Made by a program: the position numbers and the translations under genes
Notes under the pieces: generated by a model
Told to the model about the DNA's origin: nothing
What the model saw: only the letters and a program-made list of their open reading frames with translations
Database searches by the model: none
In this document: in pieces, positions 13,831 through 21,054 of the stretch
Position numbering within the stretch: position 1 is the stretch's first letter
Layout: each line of letters opens with the position of its first letter
DNA from: DASRBO01 sp035653595
GTDB lineage: Bacteria > Actinomycetota > Acidimicrobiia > Acidimicrobiales > JAJPHE01
NCBI GenBank assembly: GCA_035653595.1
Contig: DASRBO010000137.1
Coordinates: 1 to 29,125, forward strand
Direction of reading: 5' to 3'
Length of the DNA stretch: 29,125 nt

Positions 13831-15047
13831 CAGAGTCCTGGTCCTTCCGTTGCTCGCAGCCAGGCCACCGGCTGGCCTTCGGTCACCCTTTCGCCCGACA
13901 CGGCCAGCAGGCCCATCACCTCGCCGGCGAACGGGCTGCGGACCTCGGTGTCGTTCACCGTGCCCACCAGGTCCCCGACCACGATCGCCGCGCCACCGCC
14001 GGACAGGGCGGGTTCGAACACGCCCGTCATCGGGCTGACGACCACCCGTTCCGACACGTAGAGGTGCTCGCCCTGGTGGGCGGCGTGGTAGGCCTGCAGC
14101 GGGCTGTCGGCGGCCAGGCTCTCGACCAGGGAATCCAGGTCGTCTGGGGTCGCCACCGACACCGCCCGGGCGTCGGGGGCGATCCGCTTGGCCAGGGCGG
14201 TAAGGACCCCGCCGGGGCCGATCTCGACGAAGGAAGCCACCGCCTTGGGGTTCCCCCCGGCCGTGGCCGAGGCGGCCAGGGCGTCGATGGTCTGGCGCCA
14301 GCGCACCGGGCTGCACAGCTGGGCCGAAAGCAGGCCGGCCCACTCCGTCTCCTCCGGGTGGACCCGGGCGTCGACGTTGGCCGTCACCGGCACCTCCAGC
14401 GGGTGGAACGTGACCTCGGAGAGGGCCTTGCGGAGGTGGGCCCGGGCGGGAGCCATGAAGGGCGTGTGGAACGCCCCACCGACCTGGAGCGGCATGACCC
14501 GCCTGGCCCCCAGCTCCTTGGCGAGCGCTCCGGCGGACTCGACGGCCTCGTGGGACCCGGCGATCACCACCTGGCCGGGCGCGTTGTAGTTGGCCACCCA
14601 GGCCTCGGCCTCGGCCCGCTGACAGGCGGCCTCGACCCCGTCGTCGTCCAGCCCCAGGATGGCCGCCATGGTGCCCGGGTTCTCCTCGGCGGCGGCCTGC
14701 ATGGCTTCGCCCCGCTCGGTGACCAGCCGGACGCCGTCCTCGAAGGCGACCGCCCCGCTGGCCACCAGGGCCGAGTACTCGCCCAGGGAGTGCCCGGCGC
14801 AGGCCAGCGGGACGAGGCCCAGGCGCTCGATGGCGTCCAGGACGACCAGGCTGAGGGTGAAGGTCGCCAGCTGCGAGTTGCGGGTGTGGGTCAGCTCGTC
14901 CTTGTCGGCGTCGAGGAGCAGCTGGCCGACGTCGCGCCCGGCCGCCTCCGACGCGTCGGCCACCAGCTCCCAGGAGGGATGGTCCACCCAGTCGCGGCCC
15001 ATGCCCGGGCGCTGCGACCCCTGACCGGGGAAGGTGAAGATGAGCAA
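13830..15047 (-). CDS. fabD: Malonyl-CoA:ACP transacylase with a C-terminal degenerate biotinyl/lipoyl-like domain
   Basis: Transfers malonyl from CoA to ACP. Residues 1-about 315 are a normal FabD: FTFPGQGSQRPGMG (5-18), nucleophile Ser87 in AGHSLGEYSALVASG, His194 in GGAFHTPFM and GPGGVLTAL near 278. Stand-alone FabD proteins end near here. This one continues for 90 residues. Positions 336-348 (VVSPMTGVFEPAL) and 357-398 (VGDLVG, EVRSPFAGEVMGLL, SGERVTEGQPVAWL) follow the biotin-carboxyl-carrier/lipoyl barrel pattern. The hairpin that normally carries the MKM lysine is shortened to VNDTEV, so no modification site remains. The start is TTG at 15047 behind GGAGG 4 nt upstream. It is the first gene of the fab operon and overlaps fabH by ATGA. 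The extra domain's role is unknown; docking to acetyl-CoA carboxylase or ACP is speculation. Confidence 0.92.
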   Translation of the reverse strand: MLIFTFPGQGSQRPGMGRDWVDHPSWELVADASEAAGRDVGQLLLDADKDELTHTRNSQLATFTLSLVVLDAIERLGLVPLACAGHSLGEYSALVASGAVAFEDGVRLVTERGEAMQAAAEENPGTMAAILGLDDDGVEAACQRAEAEAWVANYNAPGQVVIAGSHEAVESAGALAKELGARRVMPLQVGGAFHTPFMAPARAHLRKALSEVTFHPLEVPVTANVDARVHPEETEWAGLLSAQLCSPVRWRQTIDALAASATAGGNPKAVASFVEIGPGGVLTALAKRIAPDARAVSVATPDDLDSLVESLAADSPLQAYHAAHQGEHLYVSERVVVSPMTGVFEPALSGGGAAIVVGDLVGTVNDTEVRSPFAGEVMGLLAVSGERVTEGQPVAWLRATEGPGL

Positions 15048-15192
15048 TGGTCCTCCGGGTCCCGCTCGGTCTGGCTGTGGCTCTGGTCCCTCGGGACGGC
15101 GTGGTCCTGGCCGTCCCCGCCCGAGGCTAGTGGCCCAGCCTCGCCCCGGTCCCCTTGGTGGGAGGCGGCGGCGGGCCCGACAGTGAGGCCAC

Positions 15193-15214
15193 GGTGGGGG
15201 ACGCGCCCCCCACC
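15193..15214. other. Strong GC hairpin in the fabD-tRNA intergenic region
   Basis: GGTGGGGG (15193-15200) and CCCCCACC (15207-15214) form a perfect 8-bp stem around ACGCGC. It lies in the 220-nt region between fabD (minus) and the tRNA (plus), which otherwise holds no gene. It may fall within the fabD leader or separate the two divergent promoters. TATCTT at 15241-15246 is a possible tRNA -10 box, but this is weak. Confidence 0.4.
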
Positions 15215-15267
15215 CCGGCGGCGCCAGCTAGAGGCTGCTCTATCTTGTGACCGGTCGGTGAACCTTC

Positions 15268-15351
15268 GCCCGGGTGACGTAACAGGCAGCCGTGATGGAC
15301 TCAAAATCCATTGTCCGAAAGGGCGTGCGGGTTCGAATCCCGCCCCGGGCA
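15268..15351 (+). tRNA. tRNA-Leu, anticodon CAA
   Basis: An 84-nt class II tRNA. The acceptor stem GCCCGGG (15268-15274) pairs with CCCGGGC (15344-15350), discriminator A15351. The D stem is ACG/CGT, and the anticodon stem ATGGA/TCCAT encloses loop CTCAAAA with anticodon CAA at 15302-15304. A long variable arm (about TGTCCGAAAGGGCG) is typical of leucine tRNAs. The T arm is GCGGG, TTCGAAT, CCCGC (15327-15343). CCA is not encoded. It reads UUG, a rare leucine codon at this GC content, although UUG is used as a start codon several times nearby. Confidence 0.95.
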
Positions 15352-15376
15352 CCCCTCGCCCTGCGGGAATGACCGG

Positions 15377-16546
15377 ATGAGGGTCGTTGTCGTCGGCGCC
15401 GGCATCGGCGGGCTGGCTGTGGCGATCGGCCTGCAGCGGGCCGGCAACGACGTTGTCGTGCTCGAGGAGGCATCCGCCCTGCGCTCTTCCGGAGCGGCGG
15501 TGTCGATCTGGTTCAACGGAGCCGCCGCCTTGTCGATGCTGGAAGTAGGCCTCTCTGGGCATGGGCGCCGTATCGACCGGCTGCGCATGCTCCGGCCCGA
15601 CGGCGCCGTCTGGTCGGAGATCGACGCCGCTCGGCTGGCATCGCGCTTCGGTGTCGAGGCCCGCACGATCGCCAGGCGGGACCTGATCGAGCTCCTCGCC
15701 GGGCGGCTCGACCCACAGACCGTCAGGTTCGCCGCCTCGGTCCGCTCGGTGCGGCCGGGCCAGGACCAGGCCACGGTCGAGCTTGACGGCGGCGAGACGA
15801 TCGGTGCCGACCTCGTCGTCGGCGCCGACGGGCAGAGGTCGCGCGTCAGACCAGCGGTGACGTCCCTGCCTGGCCCCCGGCCCACCGGCTGGGCCTCGTG
15901 GCAGGGCCTCACCCCCGTCGAACTGGCCGTCACCGGAGGGACCGACTCGCTGTACGCGGTCGGGCCGGAGGCGGCGGTGGGGCTGATGCCGGCCGGCGAG
16001 GGCCTCCTGCAGTGGTGGTTCGATGTGCGCTGGCCGACCGAGGCGGAGCCGGCATCGGTCCTCGGCTGGCTGCGGGCCTGCTTCAGCTCCTGGGGATCGC
16101 CCGTCGCCGATCTGCTGGCCTCCATATCCGAGGAGGACCTCGAGCTGTTCCCCCATGTGACCTCCTCGGTACCGGTCCTGCTCCACCGGGGGCGGGTCGT
16201 GCTGATAGGCGACGCCGCCCATGCCATGCCTCCGGCCCTGGCCCAGGGGGCGAACCAGACCCTCGACGACGCCCGGGTGCTCGCAGAGGCGCTGGCGCAC
16301 CGGCGGGTCGATGCGGCTCTGGCCGAGTACCAGCGCCGGCGCCGCCGGCGAGCGGCGGCGGTCGTCCGGGTGGCGTCGCTGCCGTGGTTCGAGTGGTACG
16401 GCGCCGCCGCCCGGATGGGTCGCCACTGGCGGCCGCCGGTGAGGGTGACCACCGCGCTCTACGGCGCCGCCATAGGGGCCGCCAGCTCGAGACTGGGGCC
16501 CGGGCGCAGCCGCCAGCCGGGGCCGGGTCACGTCTCGCTGGGATAG
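15377..16546 (+). CDS. FAD-dependent aromatic-type monooxygenase
   Basis: A 389-residue group A flavoprotein hydroxylase (PHBH/UbiH fold) that uses FAD, NAD(P)H and oxygen. Motifs in order: dinucleotide fold VVVVGAGIGGLAVAI (3-17) with Glu30, the FAD-binding arginine in ARRDLIELL (100-108), DG motif VVGADGQRSRVR (147-158) and GD motif IGDAAHAMPPALAQGANQTL (277-296). No membrane segment is visible. The substrate is unknown. The ATG at 15377 is chosen because it directly precedes the nucleotide-binding strand; the frame stays open further upstream but runs into the tRNA. The gene begins only 25 nt after the tRNA and lies 146 nt before a dioxygenase in the same direction, so the two oxygenases may act in one catabolic or modification pathway. 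Confidence 0.88.
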   Translation: MRVVVVGAGIGGLAVAIGLQRAGNDVVVLEEASALRSSGAAVSIWFNGAAALSMLEVGLSGHGRRIDRLRMLRPDGAVWSEIDAARLASRFGVEARTIARRDLIELLAGRLDPQTVRFAASVRSVRPGQDQATVELDGGETIGADLVVGADGQRSRVRPAVTSLPGPRPTGWASWQGLTPVELAVTGGTDSLYAVGPEAAVGLMPAGEGLLQWWFDVRWPTEAEPASVLGWLRACFSSWGSPVADLLASISEEDLELFPHVTSSVPVLLHRGRVVLIGDAAHAMPPALAQGANQTLDDARVLAEALAHRRVDAALAEYQRRRRRRAAAVVRVASLPWFEWYGAAARMGRHWRPPVRVTTALYGAAIGAASSRLGPGRSRQPGPGHVSLG

Positions 16547-16692
16547 CCGGGTGGCCGCCCGAAGGGCCACTGCGCTCGGGTCACCTGGGTAACCTGGTCC
16601 GGCAGCACCGGGGGAGGCCGCCCGGGGGCCGATGCCGGCCCGATGGACCGGCCCGGGCAGCCGAGGCGCACAGCACTGGGGGAGGAGCCGTC

Positions 16693-17553
16693 ATGGCCAT
16701 AGATACCGGGGTAGAGAAGAGCGAGGCACCGTCATATCGCCGGATCGCGGTTGACCCGCTGACCCCCACCATCGGCGCCGAGGTGTCCGGTGTCGACCTC
16801 GGGTCGCTGGACGACGGGACCTGGGAGGAGCTGAAGGCGGCCTTCGCCCGCCATCTGGTGCTCTTCTTCCGCGACCAGGACCTGTCCCCCGAGGCCCAGA
16901 AGGCGCTGGGCTCGCGCTTCGGGCCCCTGCATGTGCACCCGGCCGCCCCGACCCTGCCTGGGCACCCCGAGGTGATGATCATCCACGCCGACGAGCGGTC
17001 CAAGCTGGTGGCGGGCAACGGCTGGCACACCGACGTCAGCTGTGACGAGCAACCGCCGATGGTGACCATCCTGCGCATGGAGACCGTTCCGCCGGCCGGG
17101 GGCGACACCCTGTTCTCCTCCATGTACGCCGCCTACGACGCCCTGTCGGAGCCGATGAAGGCGTTCCTCGACCCGCTGGAGGCTATGCACGAGTCGACCC
17201 ACGTCTACGGCGGCCGCTACGGCTCGGCCGAGGCCAATTCGCGGGATGGGAAGTTCCCGAGCTCGTCGCATCCGGTGGTCCGCACCCACCCGGTGACTGG
17301 CCGCAAGGCCCTGTATGTGAACCGGGCCTTCACCACCCGCATCCGGGGTCTCCGGCCCTCGGAGAGCCGGGCGGTGCTCGACTTCCTGTTCGCCCACCAG
17401 GAGAACCCGCACTACCAGTGCCGGTTCCGGTGGGCGCCCAGCTCCGTCGCCATCTGGGACAACCGCTGCGCCCAGCACCTCGCCGTATGGGACTACTACC
17501 CCTCGGTCCGCCACGGCCTGAGGGTGAGCGTGGTGGGGGAGCGGCCGGCCTGA
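16693..17553 (+). CDS. TauD/TfdA family Fe(II)/2-oxoglutarate-dependent dioxygenase
   Basis: A 286-residue soluble oxygenase. The iron ligands fit His112 and Asp114 in NGWHTDVSC and His262 in CAQHLAVWDYYP; Arg273 or Arg277 in SVRHGLRV would bind 2-oxoglutarate. N-terminal features PTIGAEVSGVDL, HLVLFFRDQDLSPE and FGPLHVHP are family hallmarks. Family members act on taurine, alkyl sulfates, phenoxyacetates and other carboxylates; the substrate here cannot be named. The ATG at 16693 follows a good ribosome site, GGAGGAG 5 nt upstream. The long open frame continuing upstream overlaps the monooxygenase in another frame and is not coding. It ends in a hairpin shared with the convergent zinc-ribbon gene. 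Confidence 0.92.
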   Translation: MAIDTGVEKSEAPSYRRIAVDPLTPTIGAEVSGVDLGSLDDGTWEELKAAFARHLVLFFRDQDLSPEAQKALGSRFGPLHVHPAAPTLPGHPEVMIIHADERSKLVAGNGWHTDVSCDEQPPMVTILRMETVPPAGGDTLFSSMYAAYDALSEPMKAFLDPLEAMHESTHVYGGRYGSAEANSRDGKFPSSSHPVVRTHPVTGRKALYVNRAFTTRIRGLRPSESRAVLDFLFAHQENPHYQCRFRWAPSSVAIWDNRCAQHLAVWDYYPSVRHGLRVSVVGERPA

Positions 17554-17573
17554 CGCCTCCCCGTCGTCAGGCC
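17547..17573. terminator. Bidirectional hairpin containing both convergent stop codons
   Basis: GGCCTGACG (17547-17555) and CGTCAGGCC (17565-17573) form a perfect 9-bp stem with a 9-nt loop. The TGA of the dioxygenase and the TCA (TGA on the minus strand) of the zinc-ribbon gene occupy matching positions in the two arms. No U-tract is present. Confidence 0.55.
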
Positions 17574-17884
17574 CGCAGGTACGCCAGCACCACCAGCACG
17601 CCCATGATCACCGACATGAGGGCTGTCAGGCCGACCGCCGGCCAGAACCAGTCGACGGCCTGCCTGGTGAGGGTGCGGATCTCGCCTTCGGGGATGTAGC
17701 CGCAGAGGGGGCAGCGGCCGTCGCTGTAGTAGGGGCGGAAGCCCCAGTCGTCGACCGGGCAGTGCACGACGAGGTTGGCCTGGGGGTCCGGTGCCAGTCC
17801 GGAGGACGCAACCACCGACCTGAGCCTCTCGAGCCAGGCCGAGCGGGGGTCGGCGTCGGAGCGGTCCTCGGCGGGGGCGGCCAC
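17567..17884 (-). CDS. Small zinc-ribbon protein with one C-terminal membrane helix
   Basis: A 105-residue protein of unknown function. After a charged N-terminus comes a possible metal site: His41-Cys42, and Cys58 and Cys61 in GRCPLCGYIPEGE, with the segment WGFRPYYSDG between. A hydrophobic helix at about 79-102 (WFWPAVGLTALMSVIMGVLVV) would anchor it with the ribbon probably in the cytoplasm. I chose GTG 17884, 2 nt after the upstream stop; in-frame GTGs at 17920 and 17923 would overlap the preceding gene and are also possible. It is the last gene of the transporter operon, which suggests a partner role for the anchored secreted protein or the transporter. Three cysteines plus a histidine is fewer than the usual four cysteines. 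Confidence 0.72.
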   Translation of the reverse strand: MAAPAEDRSDADPRSAWLERLRSVVASSGLAPDPQANLVVHCPVDDWGFRPYYSDGRCPLCGYIPEGEIRTLTRQAVDWFWPAVGLTALMSVIMGVLVVLAYLRA

Positions 17885-17886
17885 GG

Positions 17887-19278
17887 CTAGGTCGGCTCCG
17901 ACGGGGCCGAGCGCCACCACCACAGGGCGCTGATGGTGCCGATCAGGGCGAACTGCCAGCAGAAGTACAGCAACAGGAGCCAGAGTGGCTTGCGGGCCAC
18001 CACCCGGAGGAACGACGGGGTCGGCGCCGAGCTGGTGGCGGCGGGCGGTGCCGACGAGCTGGTGCCGGGCACGACGTAGGAGGTGACCGAGCCGCTCGAG
18101 CTCACCGTGGGCGCCGCCGCCGGGGTGGGCGCCGCCGCCGGGGTGCCGGACCCGCCGGTCGTGGCGGCGACCGTGCCTGGCGGGGTCCCCGGGGCGGCCA
18201 GCGAGTCGGCGAACACCTCGCCGAGGACGTGACGGATCTGCTGCTGGGGCACTCCGGGCAGCGTCGAGGGCTGGTTGATGTCGACCTCCATGCCCTCGGC
18301 GTCGACGGTCTCCTGGTTCGGGGTCTTGGTCACCGCCGGAGCCACCGTGTGCACCGACACCCCCGCCGCCGCCAAGGCCGAGTTGAGGGCGGCATCGGCG
18401 CTCTGGAGGTCCTGACCTATGCCGGGGACCTTCTGGTTGGCCACGCTGACGCCGTTCTGGCCGACCACCACGGGTACGCCGTCAACGCTGACGTTGCCGG
18501 CGTCGATGACGATGGTGGCGGTCGGGGTGCCGTCGTTCGGCATCTCCACCCGCACATGCACGTTGTGGATGACGAGGGCGCCGCCTCCGTAGCTGGCTCG
18601 CTGCACCCGGCCGTCGCCCAACTCGGTGAGGACCCCGGCCGTGGGGTTGAAACTCACCTGGGCCAGCGAGGTGTCCCCGTCGCTGCCGTCGGGGGTGGCC
18701 GCCTGGCGGGCGGGCGGGAAGCGGGCGGCGTCGTCGGCGGTGAGGAACTCGTGCCGCCACGAGTCGAGGGAGCGGAACAGCGACGACCACCGGGTGGACT
18801 GCTGCCTGGCCGGCACCTCGCCCCCGGCGGTGGCCGAGGCGGCCGCGGCGTTGGCCTGGGCGGTGGCGGTGGCGTAAGGGCCCGAGGGCGAGCCGACGGA
18901 GGCCTGGGGTCCGCCCGGGGGGTAGCGCACGTCGGCGTACTGGGGCTGGGTCACCGACGCCTGGGAGGCGCCGGTCTGGCCCACCGGGCCGGTGTCGGCG
19001 GGGCTCGCCGTGCCCTCGGCGAATGGGGAGGAGTCCACATGGGCGTGGGAGAGGGGGTAGTAGTTGTCGACCGCCCCGGTGCGGAAGTTGGGGAAGGCGT
19101 TGGACGCCCCGAGCTCGTGGTCGGCGGCGGCGTTGACGGTGCCGTTGATGACGGCGAACTGCGGGTCCCCCCGGGCCGGGCCCGATGCGAGCCCGACGAT
19201 GGCGGCGCCGCTCAGGACCACTCCGGTGCCGGTGGCCAGCAGCCGCTGGCGCCGCTGGGGACGAGGGCGGTCAGCCAT
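17887..19278 (-). CDS. Secreted protein with signal peptide and C-terminal membrane anchor, unknown function
   Basis: A 463-residue exported protein. An arginine-rich N-terminus and hydrophobic core (residues 1-37, possible cleavage after ARG) form the signal peptide. Residues 38-170 are low in charge and rich in Ala, Gly, Ser, Pro and Gln. Residues about 210-375 look folded, with beta-type segments such as GALVIHNVHVRVEM, PTATIVIDAGNVSVDG and VSVANQKVPGIGQDL. A Pro/Ala/Thr/Ser stalk (about 380-425) leads to a membrane helix at 432-455 and a short tail. There is no LPXTG motif. The ATG overlaps the end of livF by 8 nt (19271-19278), so it belongs to the transporter operon. A surface role near the substrate-binding protein is likely; no known family is recognised. 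Confidence 0.78.
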   Translation of the reverse strand: MADRPRPQRRQRLLATGTGVVLSGAAIVGLASGPARGDPQFAVINGTVNAAADHELGASNAFPNFRTGAVDNYYPLSHAHVDSSPFAEGTASPADTGPVGQTGASQASVTQPQYADVRYPPGGPQASVGSPSGPYATATAQANAAAASATAGGEVPARQQSTRWSSLFRSLDSWRHEFLTADDAARFPPARQAATPDGSDGDTSLAQVSFNPTAGVLTELGDGRVQRASYGGGALVIHNVHVRVEMPNDGTPTATIVIDAGNVSVDGVPVVVGQNGVSVANQKVPGIGQDLQSADAALNSALAAAGVSVHTVAPAVTKTPNQETVDAEGMEVDINQPSTLPGVPQQQIRHVLGEVFADSLAAPGTPPGTVAATTGGSGTPAAAPTPAAAPTVSSSGSVTSYVVPGTSSSAPPAATSSAPTPSFLRVVARKPLWLLLLYFCWQFALIGTISALWWWRSAPSEPT

Positions 19279-20287
19279 CGGTGCTCCGACGCCTGGTGCG
19301 CGACCGGGCCGGGCCGGTCCGTTGCGGCGCCTTGGCCGCCCGGGCGGGTGCGGGGCGGGCGCCACCGCCGTCCTCGGCCAGGCGGGTCTCGATCAGCTGC
19401 TGCACCAGGTCCTCCGGGTTGACCCCGGCACTGCGGGCCTGTTCCTCGATGGCCCGCAGGAGGGCCGGGGGGAGGGAGACCCGCACCGCCTCGGAGGAGG
19501 ACGCGTTCCGGCCCACCCCGCTGGCCCGACGGTCCGGGCGGGAAGCGCCGACCGCCGCCGGCTCTCCTTCGATGTCGCCGAGGTAGGAGCCCTGGACGAA
19601 GCTCTCGTCGGCCGCCAGGGTGGCGGCGTCCCCGGCGTAGCCCACCTCTCCCTTGTCCAGCACGTAGGCCCGCGAGGCTACGGCCAGGGCCTGGCCCACG
19701 AACTGCTCGACCAGCAGGACCGACACCCCGCGCTCGGGGAAGCTGGCGACGATCTCGAACAGGTTGGCCACGATGGTCGGGGCCAGCCCCTGGGACATCT
19801 CGTCGATTAGGAGCAGCTTGGGCTTGGAGATGAGGCCGCGGGCCAGGGCCAGCATCTGCTGCTCCCCGCCCGACAGGGTGCCGGCCGCCTGGGTGCGGCG
19901 CTCGGCCAGGCGGGGGAAGGTCTCGTAGACCTCGTCGAGGGCCCCGGCGACGCCGGCCCGGCCCACCCCGGAGAGGGCGGCCGCCAGCCGCAGCGTCTCC
20001 TCGATCGCCAGGCTGGGGAAGATCCCCCGTCCCTCCGGTATGTGGACCAGGCCGGAGCGGGCGATCGCCTCCGCCGGCCGGCCGACCAGGGGGGCCCCGT
20101 CGAATTCGATCGAGCCCTCGCTCACCCAGACCATGCCCGACAGGGCCCGCAAGGTGGTCGTCTTGCCGGCGCCGTTCGGGCCGAGCAGGGCGACCACCTC
20201 TCCCTGGCTCACCTCCAGGTCGATCCCGAACACCACCGGAATGCCTTCGTAGCCCGCCCGCAGGCCCCGCACCTCGAGAAGAGTCAC
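19271..20287 (-). CDS. livF: Branched-chain amino acid-type ABC transporter ATPase LivF with ribbon-helix-helix-like tail
   Basis: A 338-residue cytoplasmic ATPase. Residues 1-240 are a complete LivF: Walker A GPNGAGKTT (37-45), IPEGRGIFPSLAIEETL (83-99), signature LSGGEQ (138-143), Walker B KLLLIDE (157-163) with SQGLAP, and VLLVEQFV (190-197). Ordinary LivF stops here. The extension contains VRVSLPPALLRAIEEQARSA (268-287) followed by GVNPEDLVQQLIETRLAE. This matches the strand-helix-helix pattern of CopG/MetJ ribbon-helix-helix proteins, and a very basic end (RSRTRRRSTDG) follows. The GTG start shares one base with the livG stop (TAGTG). The transport role is secure by family and operon; the tail could mediate dimerisation, nucleic acid binding or autoregulation. 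Confidence 0.92.
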   Translation of the reverse strand: MTLLEVRGLRAGYEGIPVVFGIDLEVSQGEVVALLGPNGAGKTTTLRALSGMVWVSEGSIEFDGAPLVGRPAEAIARSGLVHIPEGRGIFPSLAIEETLRLAAALSGVGRAGVAGALDEVYETFPRLAERRTQAAGTLSGGEQQMLALARGLISKPKLLLIDEMSQGLAPTIVANLFEIVASFPERGVSVLLVEQFVGQALAVASRAYVLDKGEVGYAGDAATLAADESFVQGSYLGDIEGEPAAVGASRPDRRASGVGRNASSSEAVRVSLPPALLRAIEEQARSAGVNPEDLVQQLIETRLAEDGGGARPAPARAAKAPQRTGPARSRTRRRSTDG

Positions 20288-21054
20288 TACGCCACCTGCT
20301 CGCCGAGGTAGGCCCGGATGACGGCCGGGTCGTCCCGCACGGTCTGGGGCGCGCCCTCGGAGATGATCCGGCCGAAGTCGAGGACATAGATGTGGTCGCA
20401 CACCCGCATGACCAGGGCCATGTCGTGGTCGACCAGCAGCATGCTGAGGTCGAAGCGCTCCCGTATCCGCGGCAGGAGGGCGGCGAGCTCGGCCGTCTCG
20501 CGGGCGTCGAGGCCGGCGGCGGGCTCGTCCAGCAGGAGCAGGGTCGGCCGCAGGCACAGCGCCCGCCCCAGCTCCACCCGGCGCTGGAGGCCCACCGACA
20601 GGTCGCCGGCCCGGGTGGTGGCGGCACCGGAGATGCCGAGGAAGTGCAGGACCGCCCGGGCCCGCTCCACGGCCCGCTCCTCCTCGTAGCGGGAGGACGG
20701 CAGTCGGAGGGCGTCCGATATGACCCCCCGTCTCGAGAAGGCGTCGACGGGAACCATCAGGTTCTCCAGCACGGTCATGTCGGAGAACAGGAGGAGGTTC
20801 TGGAAGGTCCGGGCGATCCCCAGGCGGGCCCTCTGGTGGGGTCGGAGCTGGTCGATCTGGCGCCCGTCGAAGGTGATGGTGCCGGCGTCCGGGCGCCTCA
20901 CCCCGCTGATGGTGTTGAACACCGTGGTCTTGCCTGCGCCGTTGGGCCCGATCAGGCCCAGGATCTCGCCCTGGTGGAGCGAGAAGGACACGCCGTCGAC
21001 CGCGTGCACCCCGCCGAAGCGGACACCGATCGACCGGACCTCAAGCAGCGCCAT
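20287..21054 (-). CDS. livG: Branched-chain amino acid-type ABC transporter ATPase LivG
   Basis: A 255-residue ATPase of the HAAT importer class. Walker A is GPNGAGKTT near 36-44, the LivG-specific segment is RLGIARTFQNLLLFSDMTVLENLMV, and Walker B is LLLLDEPAAGLD. The signature motif is LSVGLQRRVELGRAL, with V and L replacing the usual G/Y and Q; this deviates from LSGGQ but is within LivG variation. The H-loop is VDHDMALVM. The ATG overlaps the livM stop (ATGA) and the stop shares one base with the livF start. This strict coupling implies equal amounts of the two ATPases. Confidence 0.95.
   Translation of the reverse strand: MALLEVRSIGVRFGGVHAVDGVSFSLHQGEILGLIGPNGAGKTTVFNTISGVRRPDAGTITFDGRQIDQLRPHQRARLGIARTFQNLLLFSDMTVLENLMVPVDAFSRRGVISDALRLPSSRYEEERAVERARAVLHFLGISGAATTRAGDLSVGLQRRVELGRALCLRPTLLLLDEPAAGLDARETAELAALLPRIRERFDLSMLLVDHDMALVMRVCDHIYVLDFGRIISEGAPQTVRDDPAVIRAYLGEQVA

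Noticed and set aside
13831..14343. Upstream extension of the fabH frame inside fabD
   Set aside because: FabH begins cleanly at MGIRIVGWGG with an ATGA overlap; the extension is arginine-glycine shadow sequence.
15268..15351. Integration (att) site in the tRNA-Leu 3' end
   Set aside because: No second copy of the tRNA 3' sequence and no integrase gene was found in the window.
15311..15376. Earlier ATG for the FAD monooxygenase
   Set aside because: It lies inside the tRNA-Leu gene; the ATG at 15377 fits the start of the nucleotide-binding fold.
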